From NCBI GenBank assembly GCA_963727495.1, contig CAVSGQ010000005.1, forward strand, positions 248,001 through 312,000: a DNA stretch of 64,000 nt, read 5' to 3'. The notes under the pieces are model-generated. The model had not been told where the DNA came from and made no database searches. It was given only the letters and a program-made list of their open reading frames with translations. The stretch's first letter is position 1, and each line of letters begins with the position of its first letter. The DNA comes from Actinophytocola sp963727495 (lineage in GTDB: Bacteria > Actinomycetota > Actinomycetes > Mycobacteriales > Pseudonocardiaceae). Made by a program: the position numbers and the translations under genes. Positions 1-8,100 of this stretch are shown here, one piece after another.

Positions 1-1
1 G

Positions 2-877
2 ACCGACGTGACCACCCGGCTGGAGGTGAGCGTGCGCGGCCCGGACGGCACCGAGCTCGCGGCCGGGCACCGCGAGCTGCGGTGGGCGCGGGGAACCGTC
101 ACCGTGCACGTCCCGGTCGCCGGCGAGGACGTCCCGGACGGCACCCCGCTGACCGCCACGCTCACCGTGCGCGGCGGGTCTCTCGTGCTCGCCGCCGACG
201 CGGGCGGTCCGGCGTTCACCACCGTCGGTCCCGCCGACGACGGGCTGCGGCTGGTGGTGGCGTCCCCGGCGGTCGTCTACGAGCGCGACCGGGCGCTGCC
301 GCGCATCCGCTGGGCCGGCACCGCGGTGGTCGAGCCGGACGCCGGCGCCCGGTTGGCGATGCTCGCCGGCGGCGCGGTCGCCCCGGACGGGGTGCTGCTC
401 GACTCCGGTGCCGGCGGGTCGGCCGGCAGCCGCGCGGACGTCGACGTGGTCGAGGACGGTGCGGGCGCCGTCGAGGTGGCGGTCGACGCGGACGGCCCGG
501 GTCACCTGGTCGTCGCCGACGCGCTGCAGCACGGCTGGCGGGCCACCGTGGACGGCGAGCCGGCCGGGCTGCTGGCCGCCGACCACGCGGTGGTGGCGGT
601 CGCGGTCGGCGCGGGCCGGCACACCGTGCGGCTCGAGTACGCCGCGCCCTACGGCGGCGCGGGGTACTGGGTGAGCGGGGCGAGCGTGGTGGCGCTGGGC
701 GCGCTCGCCGGGTTCGGGTGGTGGCGGCGGCGTTGCGTCAGGCCGAGGTCCGCAGCTGCTCCGCCGCCTCCAACAGCCGCCGCGCCGCGGGTGCGTCCAC
801 GCCGGTCAGGTCCGCCGGGACCTGGGCGAACACCCGCGCGATGGCCTGCACGAGCCCGACCGCGGAGTCCGCGGTGA
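2..877 (+). CDS. C-terminal part of a YfhO-like multi-pass membrane protein (5' end outside window)
   Basis: The reading frame is already open at base 2, so only the C-terminal part is present. The segment at about residues 165-235 (upstream of a WWRRR anchor) reads like the end of YfhO-type membrane proteins: a beta-rich domain with a GWRATVDGEPA motif, a GRHTVRLEY strand, then one transmembrane helix (GYWVSGASVVALGALAGFGWW) followed by arginines. Such proteins are polytopic and linked to surface glycan modification; that role is family knowledge. Oddly, no stop follows the basic anchor. The frame runs another 46 or so codons of low-complexity Pro/Arg sequence into the convergent gene at 738-1061, so the natural stop may have been lost or lie at a sequence error. 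A GTG at 8 is only an internal codon. Confidence 0.6.
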   Translation, partial: TDVTTRLEVSVRGPDGTELAAGHRELRWARGTVTVHVPVAGEDVPDGTPLTATLTVRGGSLVLAADAGGPAFTTVGPADDGLRLVVASPAVVYERDRALPRIRWAGTAVVEPDAGARLAMLAGGAVAPDGVLLDSGAGGSAGSRADVDVVEDGAGAVEVAVDADGPGHLVVADALQHGWRATVDGEPAGLLAADHAVVAVAVGAGRHTVRLEYAAPYGGAGYWVSGASVVALGALAGFGWWRRRCVRPRSAAAPPPPTAAAPRVRPRRSGPPGPGRTPARWPARARPRSPR

Positions 878-1061
878 GCTCGACCGCCACCCGGGCGGAC
901 GCTCCCCGGCCCGGGTTGACGAAGTCGAGGTTCAGCGTGTGCCCGGCCTGGGCGTGCACGGGGTGGTCGAAGTAGACGATCGTGGAGGTCAGCGGGAACC
1001 AGCCGGCCGCGCCCTTGCCGCTGCCCTCGGTCGCGCTCTGCTCGGTGACGTAGGTGCACAT
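738..1061 (-). CDS. DUF6295-like small protein
   Basis: A 107-residue protein beginning MCTYVTEQSATEGSGKGA and containing WFPLTSTIVYFDHPVHAQ, a pattern I associate with the DUF6295 family of small actinobacterial proteins of unknown function. No signal peptide or membrane segment is visible. Its ATG overlaps the TGA of the upstream dienelactone hydrolase gene in a TGATG arrangement, which implies translational coupling and shared expression. The 3' half overlaps the extended end of the convergent membrane-protein frame by 140 bases. Family name is a recognition from memory; function is unknown. Confidence 0.75.
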   Translation of the reverse strand: MCTYVTEQSATEGSGKGAAGWFPLTSTIVYFDHPVHAQAGHTLNLDFVNPGRGASARVAVELTADSAVGLVQAIARVFAQVPADLTGVDAPAARRLLEAAEQLRTSA

Positions 1062-1822
1062 CAGGCGCTCCGCTCCGCGGCCAGGTGCCGGCCCAGGAAC
1101 TCGCGCGCGAGCCGCCAGCCCTCGACGGCCGCGGCCGGGCGGTAGGCGGGCCGGTCGACGGAGAAGAAGCCGTGCCCGGCGCCGTCGAAGCTGTGGAACT
1201 CGTGCGGCTTGCCCAGCCCGGTCAGCACCTCGTCGAGCCGTGCGACCTCCGCGGCGGCCGGCGCCTTGTCCTCGGCGCCGAACAGGCCCAGCACCGGGCA
1301 GGACAGCTCGTCGAGCCGTGGCTCCAGCGGCACCACGTTCAGCGGGAAGTCCGACGGCGGCGGGGTAAGCACGAACGCGCCGTAGCAGTCGACCGCCGCG
1401 TCGATGTCCAGCCCGCAGCCGGCGAGGATCGCCTGGCGCCCGCCGGAGCAGAAGCCCATCGCCGCGATCCGGCCGTTGCCGGTCGGGTGCTCGCGCAGGT
1501 AGGCCGCCGCGCCCTCGACGTCGCCGAGCAGTTGCTCGTCCGGCACGCCACCGGCCGCCCGCCCGGCCGCCGCGGCGTCGTCCGGGTCCGCGTCCGGGGC
1601 TAACCGGTGGAACAGGTGCGGGCACACGGCCGACCAGCCCCAGGTGGCGAACTTCCGGGTGATCTCCTTGGTCGCCTCGTCGTAGCCGGGCATGTGGTGG
1701 ATCACCACGACGCCGCCGGCCGGCGGGGCGCCGACCGGGTGCGCCGCGTACGCCTCGATCGCGTCACCACCGGCTCCGGTCACCGTGACCGTCCCGGCCT
1801 CGAGCCCGTCCCGCATGTCCAC
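1061..1822 (-). CDS. Dienelactone hydrolase family protein
   Basis: A 253-residue cytoplasmic alpha/beta hydrolase. The nucleophile elbow is GFCSGG, with the cysteine nucleophile typical of dienelactone hydrolases rather than serine; the acid residue is likely in GAEDKAP and the histidine in GAGHGFF. Length matches the family (about 230-260). Members hydrolyse cyclic lactones or ester bonds in aromatic-compound catabolism, but no catabolic genes adjoin here, so the substrate is open. The ATG at 1822 is preceded by a short spacer to other genes. It heads a two-gene operon with the DUF6295-like gene, which starts inside its stop codon. Confidence 0.85.
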   Translation of the reverse strand: MDMRDGLEAGTVTVTGAGGDAIEAYAAHPVGAPPAGGVVVIHHMPGYDEATKEITRKFATWGWSAVCPHLFHRLAPDADPDDAAAAGRAAGGVPDEQLLGDVEGAAAYLREHPTGNGRIAAMGFCSGGRQAILAGCGLDIDAAVDCYGAFVLTPPPSDFPLNVVPLEPRLDELSCPVLGLFGAEDKAPAAAEVARLDEVLTGLGKPHEFHSFDGAGHGFFSVDRPAYRPAAAVEGWRLAREFLGRHLAAERSA

Positions 1823-1860
1823 TCCCTAGGTCGTTAGCCGACGCAACGACACGAGGGTAG

Positions 1861-2040
1861 GCGTCATCCGGGCGGGCGCACCCGGCGGTGGCGGATGGCG
1901 TCGCCGGCGTCGAGGAGCCGCTGGGCTACGACCCGCGCATCCCGGGCAGCGCCGACCACCGGGACCCGAAGATCACCGTCCTGCGGATGACGCCGTGGCG
2001 GCTGAGCACGCTGACCGCCGCCTGGCAACGCGCCGCCTGA
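1861..2040 (+). pseudogene. 3' remnant of a pyridoxamine-5'-phosphate-oxidase-like (PPOX/F420) gene
   Basis: From 1861 to the TGA at 2038-2040 the plus strand encodes about 59 residues with no start codon; an in-frame TAG sits directly upstream (1858-1860). The end reads DPKITVLRMTPWRLSTLTAAWQRA, which strongly resembles the C-terminal strand and helix of PPOX-class flavin or F420-dependent oxidoreductases (typical ...VLRVTPWRI.L). Everything N-terminal is missing, so it is a 5'-truncated fragment and cannot bind cofactor. It abuts the repeat island that begins immediately after its stop, suggesting rearrangement there. Family call is inference from a short stretch. Confidence 0.5.
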
Positions 2041-2324
2041 CCCCGCGCCCACCCCGACCCGACCGGTGCCGCGGCCGACCCGACCCGTGGCGCGGTCGAG
2101 TCGGCCGGTGGCGCGGTCGAGTCGACCGGTGGCGCGGTCGAGTCGACCTGTGGCGCGGGCGGCTCGGCGGGTCCCGCGGCGACGGCCCCGACCGCGCGAG
2201 GGGCCGGCTCGTCCGCGTGGGGAGTCGACTCGACTGCGTGGGGGGTCGGCTCGACTGGGCGAGGGGTCGGCTGGACCGCGTGGGGGGTCGGCTCGGTGGT
2301 GCCAGGGGTCGGCTCGGTGTGGGG
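2041..2324. repeat. Inverted tandem-repeat island R1 (21-bp period)
   Basis: Non-coding island between a gene remnant and the 3' end of the helicase gene. The left part holds at least three 21-base units containing CGCGGTCGAGTCGACC; the right part holds about five units of the opposite orientation containing GGGGTCGGCTCGACC. Left units all precede right units, so a transcript could fold into one large hairpin. The same architecture recurs at 17.2 kb and, with a different unit, at 40.1 and 59.4 kb. Proline/serine-rich frames through it are composition artefacts. Confidence 0.8.
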
Positions 2325-4748
2325 TCAACGTTTGGTGCGGGCGGTGGGGGTGGCGGTGGCCGGGTCCTGCGGCCACGGGTGCTTGGGGTAGCGGCCCCGC
2401 AGCTCGGCGCGGACCTGCGGGTACCCGGTCCGCCAGAACGACGTGAGATCCCCGGTCACGGCGACCGGCCGGCCGGCGGGGGAGAGCAGGTGCAGCACGA
2501 CCGGCACCCGCGCCGCGCCGCCGATCGTCGGGGTCGCGGTCCAGCCGAACACCTCCTGGACCTTGACCGGGAGCACCGGCTCGTCGCCGGAGTAGTCCAC
2601 CTTGATCCGCGCGCCGGACGGGACCGCCAGCCGGTCCGGGGCGAGCTCGTCCAGCCGCGCGGCCTCGGGCCAGGGCAGCAGCCGGCGCAGCGCGTCGTGC
2701 GCGTCGACGCGTTCCAGGTCGGCCCGCCGGGTCGCGCGGGCGAGCTCCGGGCCCAGCCAGACCGGTGCGGCGTCGAGCAGGGCGGCGTCGTCCACCGCGG
2801 GCCACGGGTCGCCCACGGCACGGTGCAGCAGGGCCAGCCGCGCGCGCAGCCGGGTGCCCGCCTCGGTCCAGCGCAGCAGCCCCGGACCCTCCGCCCGCAG
2901 GCCCGCGAGCAGCGCGGCACGCAGCAGCTCGGGGTCCGGATCGGCCAGCGGGCGCTCGCTCAGCACGATCGCGCCGAGCCGGGTGACCCGGCGGGCGACC
3001 ACGTCGCCGGCGTCCCACGCCACCTCGTCCACTGTGGACATCAGGGCGGGCGCGGCGCGCTCGGCCAGCGCCCGGTCGGCCCGCGCCGCGAGGCGGATCC
3101 GGCCGTGCGCCCGGCCCGGCGCCCGGTCCGCGCTCGCCACCGCGAGCCACTCCGCACCGGCGTCGCGGTCCAGTTCCGCGGCGGTGCCGCCGGCCATCAG
3201 GTACACCCGCGACCCGGGCGAGCGCCGCCGGGCCAGCCGCTCCGGGTGGGCCAGGGCCACTACGAGCGCGGGGTCGGGCCGCCCGCCGGGACCGCCGGGC
3301 ACCAGCGCGGCGAGCCTGCGGACCTCCCGGCGCCAGCGGCGGACCCGCTCGCCGTCCGCGCCCGCGCCGTCGTGGTCGCGCAGCCGGCGCAGGGCGTCCT
3401 CGACGAACTCGCTCGCCGCGAGCGTGTCGTCGTCGAGCAGGGCCACGACCTCGGCGGCGGCCGTCGCGCCGATCTCCTCGGCGCCGTCGAGCAGCGCCCT
3501 GGCCAGCCGCGGATGCAGGCCGATGCCCGCGATCCGCCGCCCGCGCCCGGTCACCGCCCCGGTCCGGTCGAGCGCGCCGAGGGCGGTGAGCACCTCCCGG
3601 CCGGCGGCCAGCGCGCCGGGCGGCGGCGGGTCCCACCAGTCCAGGCCGGAGCCGTCCGGGGTGCCCCAGCAGGCCAGCTCCAGGGCGAGCCGGGTGAGGT
3701 CGGTGGTGCGGATCTCCGGCTCCGGCCGGGCGGGGAGCGTGGCGTGCTCGTGCTCGGGCCAGCACCGGTACACCCGGCCGGGCGCCTCCCGCCCGGCCCG
3801 GCCGGCGCGCTGCTCGGCCACCGCCGCCGAGACCCGCGTGGTGACCAGCCCGGCCAGCCCGCGCCGGTGGTCGGTCCGCGACACCCGGGCCAGCCCCGAG
3901 TCCACCACCGCGCGCACGCCCGGCACGGTGAGGCTGGACTCGGCGACCGCGGTCGCGAGGACGACCCGCCGCCCGGCACCCGGGCGCAGCGCCGCGTCCT
4001 GCCGCGCGGCGGGCAGCCTGCCATGCAGCGGGACCGTCGGCACACCGCCGAGCCGCGCGGCGGTCCGGGCGATCTCCGCCGCGCCGGGCAGGAAAGCCAG
4101 CACGTCACCGTCCGATTCGGACAGCGCGGCACGCACGGCCCGGGCGACGTGGCCCTCGACGCGCTCGCCCCGGGCAGGCGGCAGGTAGGTGACGGTCACC
4201 GGGTGGGTCCGCACGTGCGCGCGCACCACCGGCGTGCCCGGCCCGAGCAGCTCGGCGAGCCGGTCGGTGTCGACGGTCGCCGAGGTGGCCAGCAGCCGCA
4301 GGTCCGGGCGCAGCCCCGCCCGGGCGTCGAGGAGCAGCGTCAGCAGCAGGTCCGCGTCGAGGTGGCGTTCGTGGCACTCGTCGAGCAGCACCACGTCCGT
4401 GCCGGGCAGCCCGGGGTCGCCCTGCAGCCTGCGCACGAGCAGCCCGGAGGTGACCACCTCGACGCGGGTGCGCGCGGAGGTCCGGCGGTCGCCGCGCACC
4501 GCGTAGCCGACGGTGTCCCCGACCGGCTCGCCGAGCAGCTCGGCCATCCGCGCGGCCGCGGTCCGGGCCGCGAGCCGGCGCGGCTCGGCGACGACGATCC
4601 GCCCCCGGGTGGACTCCAGCAGCGCGAGCGGGACCACGGTGGTCTTCCCGGTGCCCGGCGGCGCGACGAGCACCGCCGCGCCGGGCCCGGCGAGCGCCCC
4701 GGTGACCTCGCCCAGCACGGCCCGGACGGGAAGATCGGGCAGCCGCAT
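2325..4748 (-). CDS. hrpB: ATP-dependent RNA helicase HrpB
   Basis: An 807-residue DEAH/RHA-type helicase. Motif I is PPGTGKT at residues 31-36, motif II is DECH at 123-126 followed by ERH, motif III is SAT at 156-158, and a QRAGRAGR-type motif VI (EQRAGRAGREAPGRVYRCW) follows near residue 330. The C-terminal half contains the HrpB-specific region ending in WPEDP-like KHPWPQDPATATP. I chose the ATG at 4748 because the next in-frame upstream sequence is low-complexity and MRLPDLPV is the normal HrpB N-terminus. HrpB is an RNA helicase of poorly defined physiological role. It is a single gene convergent to the R1 repeat island and divergent from the acyltransferase gene. Confidence 0.93.
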   Translation of the reverse strand: MRLPDLPVRAVLGEVTGALAGPGAAVLVAPPGTGKTTVVPLALLESTRGRIVVAEPRRLAARTAAARMAELLGEPVGDTVGYAVRGDRRTSARTRVEVVTSGLLVRRLQGDPGLPGTDVVLLDECHERHLDADLLLTLLLDARAGLRPDLRLLATSATVDTDRLAELLGPGTPVVRAHVRTHPVTVTYLPPARGERVEGHVARAVRAALSESDGDVLAFLPGAAEIARTAARLGGVPTVPLHGRLPAARQDAALRPGAGRRVVLATAVAESSLTVPGVRAVVDSGLARVSRTDHRRGLAGLVTTRVSAAVAEQRAGRAGREAPGRVYRCWPEHEHATLPARPEPEIRTTDLTRLALELACWGTPDGSGLDWWDPPPPGALAAGREVLTALGALDRTGAVTGRGRRIAGIGLHPRLARALLDGAEEIGATAAAEVVALLDDDTLAASEFVEDALRRLRDHDGAGADGERVRRWRREVRRLAALVPGGPGGRPDPALVVALAHPERLARRRSPGSRVYLMAGGTAAELDRDAGAEWLAVASADRAPGRAHGRIRLAARADRALAERAAPALMSTVDEVAWDAGDVVARRVTRLGAIVLSERPLADPDPELLRAALLAGLRAEGPGLLRWTEAGTRLRARLALLHRAVGDPWPAVDDAALLDAAPVWLGPELARATRRADLERVDAHDALRRLLPWPEAARLDELAPDRLAVPSGARIKVDYSGDEPVLPVKVQEVFGWTATPTIGGAARVPVVLHLLSPAGRPVAVTGDLTSFWRTGYPQVRAELRGRYPKHPWPQDPATATPTARTKR

Positions 4749-4863
4749 TCCCCGAGTGTGCGACAGGTGGACGCCGCGCGGGCGACCGGGCCGTCCCGGC
4801 GGTAGCCTTCGCGATCGGGGTCGGGTTGGCACGCGGTCGGTACGGTGGGGGATTGGCGAGGTC

Positions 4864-6981
4864 GTGGAGACGGTCACCGAGCAGCGCCGCGACCGCACGG
4901 CGAACGACGCCGGGCCGGCGGGGTCCGGGTTCCGCACCGACGTCCAGGCGCTGCGTGCGATCGCCGTGCTCGCCGTGGTGTTCAACCACCTGTGGCCGGA
5001 GTGGCTCACCGGCGGCTACGTCGGCGTGGACGTCTTCTTCGTCATCTCCGGGTTCCTGATCAGCTCGCACCTGGACCGGGAGATCGCCGGCACCGGGCGG
5101 GTGCGGCTCGGCCGGTTCTACGCCCGCCGCGCCCGGCGGCTGCTGCCCGCCGCGTTCCTGGTGCTCGGGTGCTGCCTGGTCGCGGCCTACTTCCTGCTGC
5201 CCTACCCGCGCTGGGCGGCGACCGCGCAGGAGTCCTTCGCGAGCGCGACGTACTGGGAGAACTGGCTGCTCGCGGTCCACTCGGTGGACTACTCCGCGGC
5301 CGACGCGGCGGCGAGCCTCGTGCAGCACTACTGGTCGCTGTCGGTCGAGGAGCAGTTCTACCTGTGCTGGCCGCTGCTCCTGCTGCTGCTGTTCACGATC
5401 GGCCGGCGCCCGGTGCAGCTCGCCGGCATGGCGGTCGTGGGTGCCGGGTCGCTCGCCTACAGCGTGTACCTCACGGTGCACTCGCCCCACGAGGCGTACT
5501 TCGTCACGCCGGTGCGCGTGTGGGAGTTCGCCCTCGGCGCGATCGTCGCGCTGGCCGGCTCCCGGCTCGCCCTGCCGAGGGTCGCCGCCGGCCTCGCCTC
5601 CCTCGCGGGCCTGGCGATGATCATCGGTGCCGCCGTCGCCTACGACCACACCACGCCGTTCCCCGGCCACCTCGCGCTGGTCCCGACGGTGGGCACCGCC
5701 CTGGTGATCATGGCCGGCGGGCGCGGCGCGCGGCAGTGGCACACCCTGGTGACCGCCTCCCGGCCGGTGCAGCTGGTCGGTGACGTCAGCTACTCGCTGT
5801 ACCTGTGGCACTGGCCGCTGATCCTGCTGGCCCCGTTCGCGCTCGGTGACCTGCTGCCGGCCGGCCGGCTCACGCTGCCCTACCAGCTTGGCGTGCTCGC
5901 GGTGGCGCTGCTGCTGGCGGTCGGCTCGAAGTACCTGGTCGAGGACCGCGGCCGGACCTGGACGCCGCTTGCCCGCAGCACCCCGCTCACCTTCGCCGGC
6001 ATGGTCGCCGGGCTGGTCGTCATCGCGGCTGCGACCTACGGCCTGAGCTGGAACTACGACCGGCAGGTCGCGCAGGCCGAGCGCGAGGAGGCGGCGGTCG
6101 CCGAGCGGCCGGACCCGTGCCACGGCGCCCCGGCGATGGACCCCGCCAACCGCTGCCCGTCCCGGCTCGGCCCGGCGAAGATCGTGGCGATGGGCCCGGC
6201 CAACGAGTACTACGAGGTCGCGCGCGAGTGCACCGCGCTCGACGAGAACAAGGTCCAGGACAAGCGGACCACGATCGTCTGCGACTTCAGCCGCGGCGCG
6301 CCCGACCCGAAGGTCGTGTGGCTGGTCGGGGACTCGCACGCCCAGCAGTGGCAGAGCCCGCTGTTCGACCTGGCCCGCGAGCACCGGTGGGTGCTCAAGC
6401 TCGGCCTGCTCGGCGGCTGCCCGTTCGCGGGCATCGACTTCGACGGGTACCGCACGCCCGGCGCCTCGGACGCCGAGGCGCGGCCCTGCGAGGACTGGAC
6501 GCGCCGGATGGTCGACGTGGTCGCCGCCGACCGGCCGGCCGCCGTGCTGGTCTCCTTCTTCGCCCGCAGGGAGTTCGCCGACGACGGCAGCGGCCGGTCG
6601 CAGACCGCGCAGTACCGCGACGGGCTGGAGCCGTACTGGCGGGCGTGGACCAACACCGGGTCCCGGGTGGTCGTGCTGGCCGACCCGCCGCTCAATGGCG
6701 CGGTCCGGGAGGTCGACTGCGTGGTGATCAACCCGGCCGACCCGAAGGTGTGCGCGGTGGACCGCGCGGTCGCCCAGCCGCCGGACCCGCTCTCGGAGGT
6801 CGCGCGCACCACCGGCAACCGCCGCGTGTCGCTCGCCGACCTGACCGACTACTTCTGCGACCCGCGCCGCTGCTACGCCGTCGTCGGCAACGTGGCCGTC
6901 TACTTCGACGCCAACCACATGAACCGCGAGTTCAGCCGCACCCTGAAACCGATGCTCGCCGAGGCGCTCGACCTGCGCTGA
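4864..6981 (+). CDS. Acyltransferase-3 membrane protein with C-terminal SGNH domain (OafA/YrhL type)
   Basis: About 705 residues. The N-terminal half is an acyltransferase-3 domain: FRTDVQALRAIAVLAVVFNHLW (with the conserved Arg and His), then VDVFFVISGFLIS, and about ten membrane helices to residue 385. The C-terminal half is periplasmic/extracytoplasmic and carries the SGNH hydrolase blocks GDSH near residue 488 and DANH near residue 683, the latter providing Asp and His. Such fusions O-acetylate peptidoglycan, teichoic acids or exported glycans at the cell surface. The GTG at 4864 is preceded by GGGGG 15 bases upstream and precedes the first conserved residue. It stands alone, divergent from hrpB, so the acceptor cannot be deduced. 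Confidence 0.88.
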   Translation: METVTEQRRDRTANDAGPAGSGFRTDVQALRAIAVLAVVFNHLWPEWLTGGYVGVDVFFVISGFLISSHLDREIAGTGRVRLGRFYARRARRLLPAAFLVLGCCLVAAYFLLPYPRWAATAQESFASATYWENWLLAVHSVDYSAADAAASLVQHYWSLSVEEQFYLCWPLLLLLLFTIGRRPVQLAGMAVVGAGSLAYSVYLTVHSPHEAYFVTPVRVWEFALGAIVALAGSRLALPRVAAGLASLAGLAMIIGAAVAYDHTTPFPGHLALVPTVGTALVIMAGGRGARQWHTLVTASRPVQLVGDVSYSLYLWHWPLILLAPFALGDLLPAGRLTLPYQLGVLAVALLLAVGSKYLVEDRGRTWTPLARSTPLTFAGMVAGLVVIAAATYGLSWNYDRQVAQAEREEAAVAERPDPCHGAPAMDPANRCPSRLGPAKIVAMGPANEYYEVARECTALDENKVQDKRTTIVCDFSRGAPDPKVVWLVGDSHAQQWQSPLFDLAREHRWVLKLGLLGGCPFAGIDFDGYRTPGASDAEARPCEDWTRRMVDVVAADRPAAVLVSFFARREFADDGSGRSQTAQYRDGLEPYWRAWTNTGSRVVVLADPPLNGAVREVDCVVINPADPKVCAVDRAVAQPPDPLSEVARTTGNRRVSLADLTDYFCDPRRCYAVVGNVAVYFDANHMNREFSRTLKPMLAEALDLR

Positions 6982-7227
6982 CCGCCGGTCGAGACCACAT
7001 GGCCGCGAGCACCGAGGGGCCGACCGCACCCACCTGGAACGGTTGGCCGGCAACGGCATCCCGGCCGTCGGCGAGCCGGGAGATCTGGCGGACCGTCCAC
7101 TGTGACGTCGTGATCGTCGACCCGGCCGCGGTGCCCGCCGGGACCGAGGCCGCCTGACGGTGCACACCGTCGTCACCGATCGCGCCGGGAAGGCTTGGGA
7201 GCGGCCGAAACGGGGTATCCCGGCCGC

Positions 7228-7908
7228 GTGAAGCGCTTAGCCGCCGGCCTCGTCTGCGCCGCCCTCGCCGTGACCGCCTGCAAGCCGATCGACCTCACCA
7301 GCCCCGCGAGCACCGGCCCCGCGGCCCCGCCGCCGGCCAACGCGGCCGCGTTGCTCAAGAAGCTCGTCGTCGCCTCGGAGGACACCGGCGCGCACTACGA
7401 CCGCGCCGACTGGGGCGAGGACTGGTCCGAGCGCGGTGGCGGGTGCGACACCCGCGACCTGGTGCTGATCGACCAGGGGCGCGGTGCCCAGCGCGGCTCG
7501 GGCTGCGCGCCGACCTGCCCGACCGCCCGGCCCTGCTGGGTGTCCCCGTACGACGGCCGGACCACCGCGGACGCCCACGACCTGCAGATCGACCACCGCG
7601 TGCCGCTCAAGGAGGCGGCCCGGTCGCGGGTCCTCGTGGGCGGCAATCCGGGGCTGGGTGCGGCCCGCGTCTGGTCCGCGGCGCGCAAGCACGCCTACTA
7701 CGAGGACCGGGGAAACCTGGTCGCGGTCACCTCGAGCGTGAACGAGTCCAAGAGCGACGACGACCCGGCGAAGTGGCGGCCCACCAACCGCAAGGCATGG
7801 TGCGACTACGCCACCCGCTACATCCGCACCAAGCTCAAGTACCGGCTCACCGCCGACAAGGCCGAGCACGCCGCACTCGCCCAGATGCTCGCCACCTGCC
7901 CCAAGTGA
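7228..7908 (+). CDS. Secreted HNH endonuclease, DUF1524/GmrSD-C-like, lipoprotein-type signal
   Basis: A 226-residue protein with a lipoprotein signal: GTG start, KRL, a hydrophobic core and the lipobox-like LAVTAC at residues 13-18. A Pro/Ala linker leads to an HNH-fold domain with IDHRVPL near residue 120 (general-base His) and LVAVTSSVNESKSDDDPAKW near 165-185 (Asn and metal-site region), the signature of DUF1524-like secreted nucleases. Two further cysteine pairs (CDTRD, CAPTCP, CW, and a late C) suggest disulfides, as expected outside the cell. It probably degrades extracellular DNA for nutrients or competition. No immunity or secretion gene is adjacent. The upstream ATG frame lacks a ribosome site. 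Confidence 0.85.
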   Translation: MKRLAAGLVCAALAVTACKPIDLTSPASTGPAAPPPANAAALLKKLVVASEDTGAHYDRADWGEDWSERGGGCDTRDLVLIDQGRGAQRGSGCAPTCPTARPCWVSPYDGRTTADAHDLQIDHRVPLKEAARSRVLVGGNPGLGAARVWSAARKHAYYEDRGNLVAVTSSVNESKSDDDPAKWRPTNRKAWCDYATRYIRTKLKYRLTADKAEHAALAQMLATCPK

Positions 7909-8100
7909 GTGGACGATATTTCTCCGGATTTCTTCTCGTGTCAATACTAGCGGTCGGCGCGGCCTGACCGTAGGGTAGCGAGCCAGTTACGTGGGTTAGC
8001 AAGAATTGGTGGCGTGTCCCATCTGGGGGGTAGCGGCGCGGTTTCCTTGCTGATTGCTGTGACATATTCCAGTGTCCATTTGGCAAGTTCGCGAGGTTTC

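Noticed and set aside
2041..2324. Possible CRISPR array
   Set aside because: Units are only 21 bases, directly abutting without unique spacers, and the second half is inverted. No cas gene is present. Same for the other three islands.
4105..7176. Very long reading frame on the minus strand opposite the acyltransferase gene
   Set aside because: Its product is Arg/His/Gly-rich low-complexity with no domain; the plus strand carries a clear protein. High GC makes long antisense frames common here.
6982..7190. Short plus-strand frame after the acyltransferase (MAASTEGPTAPTW...)
   Set aside because: About 52 residues without ribosome site; fragments such as LERLAGNGIPAVGEPGD in one frame and CDVVIVDPAAVPAG in another hint at a broken gene, but too little to name.
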